DNA of 23,603 bases, taken from positions 1 to 23,603 of the IMG/VR virus record IMGVR_UViG_3300017743_000127; one strand, 5' to 3'. The position numbers were made by a program, and so were the translations under genes. Positions 6,153-12,412 of this stretch are shown here, one piece after another. Below the pieces are notes generated by a model, which was given only the letters and a program-made list of their open reading frames with translations, had not been told where the DNA came from and did not search any database. How positions within the stretch are numbered: position 1 is the stretch's first letter; every line of letters begins with the position of its first letter. Source of the DNA: a virus.

Positions 6153-6295
6153 AAACGCGAAACCCGATGGCGCGGGATCTTAGGACGCCGAAATATCGCC
6201 CCCAAGTAGTCAAACCGAAAAAGGGCAAAGGTTCATACAACCGAAAGAAAGAAAAGGCCGCTGCGAAGCGGCTTTTTTATTGGTTTTTAATATAG
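6149..6295 (+). CDS. arfA: ArfA-like alternative ribosome-rescue factor with internal terminator
   Basis: A 48-residue, strongly basic ORF starting at ATG 6149, overlapping the upstream stop as ATGA and preceded by GAAGG at 6134-6138. Residues 5-33 (from RNP, ending KKGKGSYNRKK) closely follow the core of E. coli ArfA as I remember it: N-x-[IM]-x(3)-L-x(2)-P-x-[FY]-R, then V-x-K-x-KKGKGSY-x-RK. ArfA recruits RF2 to ribosomes stalled on mRNAs lacking a stop codon. A rho-independent terminator (6252-6278) lies inside the coding region, so most transcripts should end near codon 43 without a stop codon. This is the arrangement by which bacterial arfA is controlled by tmRNA. The real product may therefore be about 43 residues, lacking YWFLI. 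Confidence 0.7.
   Translation: MKTRNPMARDLRTPKYRPQVVKPKKGKGSYNRKKEKAAAKRLFYWFLI
6252..6278 (+). terminator. Rho-independent terminator inside the ArfA-like ORF
   Basis: GCCGCT (6257-6262), loop GCGA, AGCGGC (6267-6272), then six T residues (6273-6278); upstream AAAAG can extend pairing into the T tract. It ends the rightward control/integration operon and also lies between convergent operons. On the opposite strand the stem is followed by a CCTTTTCTTTCTTT stretch, so it may also stop the leftward operon. Confidence 0.9.
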
Positions 6296-6357
6296 AGATT
6301 AAATCCAGACCCCCCCCCTCATGATTTTTCCCCTATATTAATTTTTATCGTTTTGTG

Positions 6358-7020
6358 CTAGCTGGCCGCTCTTTTATCTTGCCATTCAAAATGCTCACAC
6401 GCGTAATCCTTACAGTCGTGAATATTGCCCGCAGAACAAGTAATTATTAAAGTCTCCAACGCTAAATCAAAACCGCCACTCACCAATGCATGTTCCACTA
6501 CTTTCAAAGCATTAACATGGGAAATTTCGGGGTTCTCAGTGTTGTTTTTCTGTGCATATGGGTGAAACCATTTACGATGAAGCCCTGCATCCTTTTCTGC
6601 CTGATTAATTAATAAAAAGTGCCGATGGGGGTTTTTATTGATAGCAATGCTTTCAATCATGTCTCTTCTAAAAGCCTTTAATCTATTGAACCCTGCCATG
6701 TTTTTGATTGGTGGGTTTTTAACTTTAAATTGGTTATGTTGAATATTGTATTTTGGCGCGAGCTTTTTGATCAGACTGCGCTCTTGTTTTTGCGCTTCTT
6801 CTCTTGTTTTAAACCAGTGAATTTTTATGTTTTCGACTTCTTCAAACCAATCTTTGGCCTTCGAATGCTGATGTGTTCTGAATAAAGGCTTATAGGATAT
6901 TCCTACATAAAGAACCTCATTGTGCTTATTTGTATGTACATAAACACTTGTTTTTTTTGGGCTTTGAGTTGAAGAAAAATTGTTCCACAATTCTTCCTCA
7001 GTTTGATTTGAATCTTTCAT
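6358..7020 (-). CDS. GIY-YIG family endonuclease-like protein
   Basis: A 220-residue protein with an N-terminal GIY-YIG domain (about residues 24-93). VYVHT (Tyr27) and LYVGIS (Tyr38) form the signature, Arg48 in LFRTHQH is the likely catalytic Arg, and Glu80 in QERSLIKKLAPKYN with Asn92 completes the active site. These nucleases cut one DNA strand per domain; free-standing phage versions can be homing nucleases or DNA-processing enzymes. The remaining 120 residues are unrecognised and end in a Cys/His-rich segment (CSAGNIHDCKDYACEHFEW) that might bind zinc. It is the last gene of the leftward terminase operon and overlaps the gene before it by 23 bases, so it is operonic rather than an isolated insertion. 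Confidence 0.8.
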   Translation of the reverse strand: MKDSNQTEEELWNNFSSTQSPKKTSVYVHTNKHNEVLYVGISYKPLFRTHQHSKAKDWFEEVENIKIHWFKTREEAQKQERSLIKKLAPKYNIQHNQFKVKNPPIKNMAGFNRLKAFRRDMIESIAINKNPHRHFLLINQAEKDAGLHRKWFHPYAQKNNTENPEISHVNALKVVEHALVSGGFDLALETLIITCSAGNIHDCKDYACEHFEWQDKRAAS

Positions 7021-7282
7021 TTTCTAGTCTTTGCTCGATCGCTTCTTTGATTGTTTTTGCATGAAATGAGTTTGTTTGCAGAACGGCGGTTTTGATGATT
7101 TCGTAGACAACGCGACCTGTCAGTTCGACCACTATTTCACCGTGATCATAGACGTTCATCTTCATATCTCTTATAGGATCAGCGAGTGGCCCACCGTCAT
7201 TCAACGTGGCCGTTTGATCTGAATTTCGACTGCCTTTATATTCACTGCGCTGGTCAGATTTATCCCAAACATAAATGCTCAT
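6998..7282 (-). CDS. Hypothetical protein in terminase operon
   Basis: A 94-residue leftward protein with a clear AAGGAG ribosome binding site just upstream of ATG (complement of 7288-7293). It begins with IYVWDKSDQRSEYKG and ends with a helical, charged segment (TIKEAIEQRLENER). I recognise no family. It is three bases downstream of the stop of the preceding operon gene and overlaps the GIY-YIG gene by 23 bases, so expression is tied to both neighbours. Confidence 0.65.
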   Translation of the reverse strand: MSIYVWDKSDQRSEYKGSRNSDQTATLNDGGPLADPIRDMKMNVYDHGEIVVELTGRVVYEIIKTAVLQTNSFHAKTIKEAIEQRLENERFKSN

Positions 7283-7285
7283 ATT

Positions 7286-7498
7286 TCACTCCTTGATTGA
7301 GGCAGCGGCGGCTTTACCAGATCCCACTGTCAAGCTTGCTTGAGTCATTAAATCAATTCGATCCAACAGAGTTTCGCGGATCTCTTCTAATTTGCGAATT
7401 TTCTTTTCCATCACAATCAACTCATCAAGACACTTGCGGAGAAGTTGGTCATCTTTGTGATCAAGAACGATGCGTAGCTCTTCAATTAGACTGGTCAT
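7286..7498 (-). CDS. Small coiled-coil hypothetical protein
   Basis: A 70-residue leftward protein from ATG 7498, chosen because GGGAG lies six to seven bases upstream; a longer in-frame extension to 7555 would run into the methyltransferase gene. Heptad-like stretches (LIEELRIVLDHKDDQLLRKC and ELIVMEKKIRKLEEIRETLL) predict a helical coiled coil, ending in an Ala-rich tail. No recognised family. It starts three bases after the methyltransferase stop. Confidence 0.6.
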   Translation of the reverse strand: MTSLIEELRIVLDHKDDQLLRKCLDELIVMEKKIRKLEEIRETLLDRIDLMTQASLTVGSGKAAAASIKE

Positions 7499-7500
7499 AC

Positions 7501-8022
7501 CTATCTCCCGATAAATTGCGTTGCCCCGATATGATTTTTTGTAAAGAGATACCAAGCGCAGTTATCCTTGCCGGTGTTTTTGCTTCCCTCAATCCACTTG
7601 ACCCGCCCCACTGAAATTACCTTGGAGCAATATCGCTTCATTAATTCCGCTGATTGTTTGGTGTGCATCCAATCGGCATCAAACAGTAGCCACGTTGGCA
7701 CCTGGGCGGCACTGTGTTCGATGAACCCGTGCAGAAACTGTCGATCCCAAGGCGGGTTTGTTATGACAAAATCAACCTTTGAGAAGTCGGCAGCGAAAGC
7801 ATCTTGCGGGGTGATCCACACAGATTTCGGCTCTATGTCTGTAGCAATTTTGCACGAAAGATTAGTAAGAGATTTAATATGCTCAATCAGCCGCCCATCC
7901 CCTGCACAAGGTTCAGCGTATACACCGTGATCGGGTAGATACTGAACCAGCGGGTAAACGGCGCTGATCGGCGTTGGGTAATAATCCCGCTCTACTCTTT
8001 CAAAGTTAGATCGCTTGCCCAT
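7501..8022 (-). CDS. SAM-dependent adenine-type DNA methyltransferase (NPPW)
   Basis: A 173-residue single-domain methyltransferase. It has DYYPTP at 13-18, the SAM-binding motif I EPCAGDG (37-43), an acidic motif II (TDIEP, 61-65) and the catalytic motif IV NPPW (89-92), typical of N6-adenine or N4-cytosine amino methyltransferases. It has no obvious separate target-recognition domain, as in other short phage enzymes of this kind. It likely modifies phage DNA to escape restriction or to time replication or packaging; specificity cannot be read from sequence. It starts within the TGATG junction with the preceding gene and is three genes downstream of the small terminase, an interesting place for a DNA-modifying enzyme. 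Confidence 0.85.
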   Translation of the reverse strand: MGKRSNFERVERDYYPTPISAVYPLVQYLPDHGVYAEPCAGDGRLIEHIKSLTNLSCKIATDIEPKSVWITPQDAFAADFSKVDFVITNPPWDRQFLHGFIEHSAAQVPTWLLFDADWMHTKQSAELMKRYCSKVISVGRVKWIEGSKNTGKDNCAWYLFTKNHIGATQFIGR

Positions 8023-8294
8023 CAGAACTCTGCATTGTCCAGCATGACAGTCTTCATAACTTCAGCGGCGTAAACAACATTTGCCGGTTCATTAAACACG
8101 TTAGATGTCATGCTTAAATCAAGCCCACCATCTTTTTTAAATCCGATGATAATGACAGCATTAATGTCTTCACCCCGTAATTCTTTGATCGCCGTCAAAA
8201 GCTTGCTTTCCTCTGATCCATCCAGATCGGCGTCCAACCGCTTGTCTAGATCAATGACGTTTTCTCTACCTTCGATGACAGTGAAATCTGGCAT
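8022..8294 (-). CDS. Conserved-type small phage protein
   Basis: A 90-residue leftward protein joined to the large terminase gene by a TAATG overlap and to the methyltransferase by TGATG. An acidic N-terminal half (ENVIDLDKRLDADLDGSEE) is followed by a hydrophobic strand with INAVIIIGFKKDGGLDLSMT and a helical end. I recall similar 'vviigf-k-dG' proteins next to phage terminase or replication genes, but cannot name a function. Conservation of the GFKKDGGLDL region suggests a compact folded domain. Confidence 0.7.
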   Translation of the reverse strand: MPDFTVIEGRENVIDLDKRLDADLDGSEESKLLTAIKELRGEDINAVIIIGFKKDGGLDLSMTSNVFNEPANVVYAAEVMKTVMLDNAEF

Positions 8295-9571
8295 TACCCA
8301 CCTCTCAATCTAAATGAACCTGTGTTGATGCGTTTGATGGGCCGAAGCTGCATGAGGGCGTAGCCGATGGCATCGCAGAGATGATCCATGCCGCTCTTCT
8401 TATCTGGCTTGCCATTGTCATCAAAAGATAAACCCTCAAGACCTCTGATCAGCCCCTTACATCGGGGGTTAATTAGGAGCCGGGGGACACCGTCTGCATT
8501 TCGCAAGACTGCCTGAGTACAATTAATTCTATCTCTTACTGGCGCAGTTCTCGACGGTGCGATTACAGAATACCCTGCCCCACCTAGAATCGTAAAGTCT
8601 GTATTTCCCCCGGCGGATGTTTTTCTTTGCCTTCCGCTAGGATCTGGATACGCAATTAATTCGCGCTCTTTAAATTTTTTGTCGATCTCTGTAACGAGCA
8701 TTGAGGTGTTGCCGCCGAATATCTCAATTTCATCAAAAGCTAGCAGTAACCCGTCCTCTGCTTCACAGAGAAAGATCGCGCTCATCGGATTGATGTTAAA
8801 GTCGATCCCGGCGTAGACCGTACCGCCAAGATCCACGGCGTCTTTGCTCACGTTAATCTTTCGGTCAAAGCTAGAATACACGCGGCTGGATGGATTGCTG
8901 AAGGCGGCTTCGAACTCTTGCCGGAACTGATGCTCGGACAGGGTTTCGCGGGCAGCGGCGACCTCATCATCATCCACGTTTCCGCCTTGCAGGGTTGTGT
9001 AACTGTGGGCGCTCCAAGTCGGTTCATTGGCCTCGGCATATGTGAATAGATCATAGACCCAGTTAAGACCCTTGGGGGTTCCACAAGCGAGCATATCTCC
9101 GCGTCTATCGGCAAGGGCCGGACGCAAGATTTCAAACCAGACATGAGCCGGTTGGTCAGCGATTTCATCGAGCAAAACCATGTCGATTGCCATGCCCCGG
9201 AGTCCATCGCCGTTATCCGCGCCACCGAGCTTTATCATCGATCCCCAGTGTTTAATTATAATCTCCAGGGACGTTTCGTTTGAGTACTCCACCATTTCTT
9301 TTGGTATTGCATTTTTGAGTTCGCGCCAAAAGATTTGCTTGGTTTGTTTGAGCGATGGGCCGACGATCAGTATGTTTGCCCGCTGACGGGTTTGCGCTGC
9401 CCGCACTGCTTCATGCATCATCAGGTAAGACTTGCCGAAACGCCTTCCCGCAATGACTACTCTGAACCTAGCCGGATCAGTATACACTTGGGTTTGGGCG
9501 TGAGTGAGGCCCAGCGCTTCTTGAATGCCTTTTTGGTCGTTACTTAGTTCATCAAGGGTTTCAGTTGCCAT
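8294..9571 (-). CDS. terL: Terminase large subunit
   Basis: The DNA-packaging motor and nuclease. From ATG 9571 it has 425 residues. The ATPase domain carries Walker A AGRRFGKS (41-48), Walker B MVLLDE (131-136) and a C-motif-like segment LACGTPKG (161-168). The nuclease domain begins at VYAGIDFN (252-259) with metal-binding Asp257, and ends with SGMDHLCDAIGYAL. Length and motif spacing fit a compact phage TerL. ATG 9571 overlaps the small terminase stop by 11 bases; a Shine-Dalgarno-like AGAGGAAG is about 13 bases upstream. An extension to ATG 9640 has no ribosome binding site and lies inside the small terminase gene. It is transcribed away from the portal, unlike the usual same-strand order. 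Confidence 0.95.
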   Translation of the reverse strand: MATETLDELSNDQKGIQEALGLTHAQTQVYTDPARFRVVIAGRRFGKSYLMMHEAVRAAQTRQRANILIVGPSLKQTKQIFWRELKNAIPKEMVEYSNETSLEIIIKHWGSMIKLGGADNGDGLRGMAIDMVLLDEIADQPAHVWFEILRPALADRRGDMLACGTPKGLNWVYDLFTYAEANEPTWSAHSYTTLQGGNVDDDEVAAARETLSEHQFRQEFEAAFSNPSSRVYSSFDRKINVSKDAVDLGGTVYAGIDFNINPMSAIFLCEAEDGLLLAFDEIEIFGGNTSMLVTEIDKKFKERELIAYPDPSGRQRKTSAGGNTDFTILGGAGYSVIAPSRTAPVRDRINCTQAVLRNADGVPRLLINPRCKGLIRGLEGLSFDDNGKPDKKSGMDHLCDAIGYALMQLRPIKRINTGSFRLRGG

Positions 9572-10169
9572 TATCGGTGGGGCTTCCTCTACGCTGAAGC
9601 ACTGGCACAAACGGTTTGATTTCTTTGTTTGAGTCAGCATTCAGCCGGTGAATGTTGGTTTCTAGTTCTGTAATGGTTTTGGCGATGTTGGTTTGCTTGG
9701 TGACAAGATCGAAGACACTTTCTTTGTAGTTCACAAAGTCATTGGCACGTTCATCACCTGATCTTTTCAGATCAATTACCATCGACAGGAAATCCCAATC
9801 CTCATGTAATTTCTCCAGACGGGACTTTTGCCTTTGTAGAACTGTTTTCTTAATATCGACATCTTTGGCGTACACATCTTCGCTTGTGATGCGTTTCTTT
9901 TTGTCAATTTTCTGAACTTCTTCTTCCAGAACTCTGGTTCTTGCGTCCACATTCGCTTGAGCGCCTGTGTCACGGCTCCAACCGTGCCTTTTTGCATACT
10001 GGTCTATGGCTTGGAAGCTTCGACCCTGGGCAATTTCCATATCAGCTATGGCTCTAACGCTTACGCCTTGCTGATATAGACCTCGGATCTGATCCCAATC
10101 AGGTTGTTGACGCTTTTTCTTCTCAACCCGTTGATTTTCAACAGGTAATTTCTCAACATTGCTTGCCAT
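9561..10169 (-). CDS. terS: Probable terminase small subunit
   Basis: A 202-residue protein. The N-terminal helix-turn-helix (about residues 22-67: DWDQIRGLYQQGVSVRAIAD, then AIDQYAKRHGWSRD) is of the type seen in small terminase subunits, which recognise the packaging site on phage DNA. The middle and C-terminal parts are highly charged and helical (KTVLQRQKSRLEKLHEDWDF, then TNIAKTITELETNIHRLN), compatible with ring oligomerisation. Location directly before terL supports the assignment. ATG 10169 is preferred; an in-frame TTG at 10184 is possible. It is the first gene of the leftward operon, whose promoter must lie in the 10170-10300 region. Confidence 0.8.
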   Translation of the reverse strand: MASNVEKLPVENQRVEKKKRQQPDWDQIRGLYQQGVSVRAIADMEIAQGRSFQAIDQYAKRHGWSRDTGAQANVDARTRVLEEEVQKIDKKKRITSEDVYAKDVDIKKTVLQRQKSRLEKLHEDWDFLSMVIDLKRSGDERANDFVNYKESVFDLVTKQTNIAKTITELETNIHRLNADSNKEIKPFVPVLQRRGSPTDNGN

Positions 10170-10212
10170 ATCCAAATCCGTCAATTTCTTACTGTTGACG
10201 CAGCCTAATTTA

Positions 10213-10220
10213 TTGACAAA
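10213..10220 (+). repeat. TTGACAAA direct repeat, left copy
   Basis: TTGACAAA recurs exactly at 10245-10252, 32 bases downstream, and a third TTGACG lies at 10195-10200. Spaced TTGACA boxes in a divergent control region may be alternative -35 elements or binding sites. Between the two exact copies lies the TCTACATACA element (10227-10236), itself in a small dyad TATGT-CT-ACATA (10224-10235). Confidence 0.5.
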
Positions 10221-10244
10221 ATTATGTCTACATACAAATTAAAG

Positions 10245-10272
10245 TTGACAAAGTAGGAATGCAAAATATATG
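10245..10272 (+). promoter_or_regulatory. Candidate promoter for structural genes or leader RNA
   Basis: A perfect -35 TTGACA (10245-10250) is followed after 16 bases by TATATG (10267-10272) as a -10 box. Transcription would start near 10279 and run about 100 bases to the terminator at 10342-10377, just before the portal. The region also has to hold the leftward terminase promoter; TTGCAT-N17-TAATTT-like combinations exist on the minus strand but none is convincing. Confidence 0.5.
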
Positions 10273-10278
10273 CACAAA

Positions 10279-10377
10279 TTGAAGGTAGAGGTTATGTGTT
10301 TCTCCTCCCAGCATGACTTCCCTTCGACTTCAAGTCCAACTGCCTCGCCAGTCCTCTTTCGGCGGGGCTTTTTTTTT
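10279..10377 (+). ncRNA. Predicted short terminated leader RNA
   Basis: If the promoter at 10245 is used and the terminator at 10342-10377 works, the product is an RNA of about 100 bases with no credible ORF. It contains a pyrimidine-rich TCTCCTCCC (10301-10309) complementary to Shine-Dalgarno sequences, and CTTCCC (10317-10322) whose CTTCC can pair with the portal's own GGAAG. It also has a small hairpin GACTT-C-AAGTC (10326-10336). It is either a leader controlled by antitermination or a separate small RNA. Existence is inferred from flanking signals only. Confidence 0.35.
10342..10377 (+). terminator. Rho-independent terminator directly upstream of portal
   Basis: GCCTCGCC (10342-10349) pairs with GGCGGGGC (10361-10368) across an 11-base loop, eight pairs including one G-U wobble, followed by nine T residues (10369-10377). 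The portal ribosome binding site begins at the very next base. No gene reads into this terminator from the left, because the terminase operon runs the other way, so it must act on transcripts started in this intergenic region. Confidence 0.85.
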
Positions 10378-10388
10378 GGAAGAATGCT

Positions 10389-11771
10389 TTGGCTCAAATA
10401 GACAACCATTCAGCGTACCAGTGGCACCAAGAAGATTGGAGATTGCTGCGAGACTTTTATCGCGGCGAACGCTGGGTCAAAACAGCGGGTCAAACCTATC
10501 TTCCTCAACTGGAAGATCAGAACACTGTTGAGTACCGCAACTACAAGGCCCGCACCGTTTATCTAAATGCAGTCAAGCGCACTGTCGCTGGGTTGGTCGG
10601 CGTAGCGTTTCGGCGCCCGGTTGAATACACCATCGGCGAACAGAACGCTGATCTCATGGACGATCTGCAAAACTTCACAAATGATGGCCTATCGTTTGAG
10701 GTGTTCTGTCGTGAGGTCTTCCGCGAGACAATCCTGATGGGCCGTTGTGGCGTTTTAGTTGATGCCCCTGCATCTGGCGGGCTGCCGTATGCAACGACTT
10801 ATCACGCTGAAAACATCACTAACTGGTTTGTTGAAAGCCGTGATGGCCGCAAGCGGGTGACTGAGATCCAAGTGTACGAGGCCGACAGCAACAATTACAT
10901 CCGCCAGACCTTTGGAAATGTCACTAGCGATCAGTACCGCGTCCTAAAGATCCAAGACGGCATCTATAATCAGTCTGTCATCATGCCCGATGATCAGGGC
11001 GAATATGGCGAGTCTTCTGACTTTTTTGTACCCCAGGTTGGCAATCGACCTCTAGCGTCGATCCCGTTTGTATTCTTTGGCCCCAACACCTTGCTGTCTG
11101 ACTGTGACACGAGCCCCGTGTTGGACATCGCTCGCCTCAACGAGAAACATTACCTAGCATCAGCGGATCTTTCTCATGCTCTACACTACAGCGCGTTACC
11201 TACGCCGTTTGTTACCGGATATTCCGGTGAAGCCGGATCGCTTAGTCTTGGGCCTAATCGAGTCTGGTTACTGGATACAGATCAAAAAGCCGGAATGTTG
11301 GAATTTAAAGGTGAAGGACTTTCCTTCTTGGAAAGCTCGGTTCAACGCCTCAAAGAAGAGATGAGTTTGATGGGTGCGGGGCTGATGGCTGAAGCGCGTC
11401 GAGGCTCAGAGAACTCAGAGGTCATGCAGTCACGGGCACGCGGAGAACAGGCTACTCTTCTCTCGGTACTGGACACCGTTGAACGTGGCTTGGAGCGGGT
11501 GCTTGAGATGTACTTGATGTTCCGCCAGCGAGATCCATCAGAGGTTAACGTGCGGCTCAACCGTGATCTATCCGAAACCCGTTTGAGCTACCGCGATGTC
11601 CTGATGACGCTTCGCCTTTATATGAATGGCATTTTGCCACTGGATGCGATTTTGGACAAGTTCTATGAGGGCGACATCCTCCCGTCCAACATGACAGCCG
11701 CTGAAGCCAAGGCGCTATTAGAGGAACCGGGACAGACGCCGGAGCCAGATCCTGATCGGAAGGTGTTCTGA
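10389..11771 (+). CDS. Portal protein (DUF4055-type)
   Basis: This 460-residue protein forms the dodecameric portal at the capsid vertex through which DNA is packaged. It matches the DUF4055-type portal pattern as I recall it: WHQEDWRLLRDFYRGERWVK near the N-terminus, YLPQLEDQNTVEYRNYKARTVY, VKRTVAGLVGVAFRRP (about 59-74), FCREVFRETILMGRCGVLVD, and a long C-terminal helical domain with LSLGPNRVWLLD and RGSENSEVMQSRARGEQA. The start is TTG 10389, with GGAAG six bases upstream immediately after the terminator's T tract. It overlaps the next gene by one base (TGATG). Confidence 0.85.
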   Translation: MAQIDNHSAYQWHQEDWRLLRDFYRGERWVKTAGQTYLPQLEDQNTVEYRNYKARTVYLNAVKRTVAGLVGVAFRRPVEYTIGEQNADLMDDLQNFTNDGLSFEVFCREVFRETILMGRCGVLVDAPASGGLPYATTYHAENITNWFVESRDGRKRVTEIQVYEADSNNYIRQTFGNVTSDQYRVLKIQDGIYNQSVIMPDDQGEYGESSDFFVPQVGNRPLASIPFVFFGPNTLLSDCDTSPVLDIARLNEKHYLASADLSHALHYSALPTPFVTGYSGEAGSLSLGPNRVWLLDTDQKAGMLEFKGEGLSFLESSVQRLKEEMSLMGAGLMAEARRGSENSEVMQSRARGEQATLLSVLDTVERGLERVLEMYLMFRQRDPSEVNVRLNRDLSETRLSYRDVLMTLRLYMNGILPLDAILDKFYEGDILPSNMTAAEAKALLEEPGQTPEPDPDRKVF

Positions 11772-11959
11772 TGGCCAAAAAGCCCGCAAAGAAATCCACT
11801 GTAAACGCGGCTGGCAACTACACCAAGCCGACGATGCGGAAGCGCCTATTCAGCAAGATTAAGTCGGGCAGCAAGGGTGGCCGTCCCGGTCAGTGGTCGG
11901 CCCGCAAGGCCCAGCTATTGGCCAACGAATATAAAAAAGCTGGGGGCGGCTACAAGTGA
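11771..11959 (+). CDS. Small basic phage protein 1
   Basis: A 62-residue, strongly basic protein (MAKKPAKKSTVNAAGNYTKP, then MRKRLFSKIKSG, GGRPGQWSARKAQLLANEYK and a Gly-rich end). Very similar small proteins are common between portal and scaffold genes of phages, in my recollection, but have no assigned role. Nucleic-acid binding or packaging with the DNA in the head is a plausible inference from the charge. It is translationally coupled to the portal by TGATG. Confidence 0.75.
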   Translation: MAKKPAKKSTVNAAGNYTKPTMRKRLFSKIKSGSKGGRPGQWSARKAQLLANEYKKAGGGYK

Positions 11960-12005
11960 ACACTTTTGTGACCGGGAAGCGAGTAGTGATCGGAAAGGAC
12001 AAGTC

Positions 12006-12248
12006 GTGGCGCTTAAAAAATCTCAAAAAAGCCTCAAAAGCTGGACGAAACAAAAGTGGCGCACGAACACGGGGAAAGCGTCATTAAAAGGCGGCGGGAG
12101 ATATCTGCCTGATGCGGCGTGGAGTTCCTTATCCCCTGGAGAAAAAGCAGCGGTTTCCCGCTCAAAAAACAAAGCCACAAAATCTGGCAAGCAAGTTTCA
12201 AAAATGCCGAAACGGATCGCACGAAAAGTTGCGAGGCACCGCAAGTAA
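12006..12248 (+). CDS. Small basic phage protein 2 (DUF5872-like)
   Basis: An 80-residue basic protein starting at GTG 12006 with AAAGGA six bases upstream (11994-11999). The sequence SLKSWTKQKWRTNTGKASLK, then GGGRYLPDAAWSSLSPGEKA and a Lys/Arg-rich C-terminus, resembles the DUF5872 phage family from memory ('W-x-KQ-x-WRT-x-SGK ... RYLP ... LS'). Function unknown; binding to nucleic acid is likely from composition. It is the second of four consecutive Lys/Arg-rich small genes. A longer reading from 11877 would overlap basic protein 1 and lacks a ribosome binding site. Confidence 0.7.
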   Translation: MALKKSQKSLKSWTKQKWRTNTGKASLKGGGRYLPDAAWSSLSPGEKAAVSRSKNKATKSGKQVSKMPKRIARKVARHRK

Positions 12249-12249
12249 G

Positions 12250-12296
12250 CCTCATCAGACTAACCGTCTGAGGTTCACGCTGCGCTCTTGGCGCAG
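12250..12296 (+). promoter_or_regulatory. Two tandem hairpins before basic protein 3
   Basis: CAGAC-TAACC-GTCTG (12256-12270, extendable by CCTC at 12250-12253 with GAGG at 12270-12273) and CTGCGC-TCTTG-GCGCAG (12280-12296) are consecutive perfect short stems. Neither is followed by a T tract, so termination is unlikely. They may be RNA-processing or translation-control structures ahead of the AAAGGAGA site at 12307. Confidence 0.4.
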
Positions 12297-12319
12297 ACAA
12301 TTCATAAAGGAGAACATCG

Positions 12320-12412
12320 ATGCCTAAAGGAATTGGCTACGGCAAAAACGTGAAGACCGCGAAGGGCGGCATGAAACTCAAAGGGAAGAAAAAGGGTGGC
12401 AAACGCAAGTGA
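12320..12412 (+). CDS. Very small basic phage protein 3
   Basis: A 30-residue ORF, MPKGIGYGKN then VKTAKGGMKLKGKKKGGKRK, preceded by the strong ribosome binding site AAAGGAGA about six bases from the start. Half of its residues are Lys, Arg or Gly, so it would be disordered and nucleic-acid binding. Short MPKG-type ORFs of this kind recur in phage head clusters in my recollection. It overlaps the following GTG start by 17 bases. The good ribosome binding site and position in a run of similar genes are the main reasons to call it real. Confidence 0.6.
   Translation: MPKGIGYGKNVKTAKGGMKLKGKKKGGKRK

Noticed and set aside
6310-6318. Run of nine C residues downstream of the ArfA-like ORF
   Set aside because: A homopolymer in the non-coding gap between convergent operons; could be a slippage-prone tract but there is no gene in it whose frame would change.
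4200-6360. attP core or tRNA-derived attachment site near the integrase
   Set aside because: No tRNA fragment or convincing short direct repeat with arm-site pattern could be recognised by eye; needs comparison with host junctions.
10311-10350. tRNA-like 3' end (TTCGACT loop and terminal GCCA)
   Set aside because: The bases flanking the putative T loop do not pair and no acceptor, D or anticodon arms can be found upstream.
10270-10401. A 43-codon ATG ORF running through the leader and terminator before the portal
   Set aside because: No ribosome binding site, its start coincides with the candidate -10 region, and its C-terminal Phe run is only the translated T tract.
11956-12088. GTG-initiated basic ORF of about 43 codons overlapping basic protein 2
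   Set aside because: It has no proper ribosome binding site and looks like a shadow of the AAA-rich neighbouring frame; the GTG 12006 gene has the better site.
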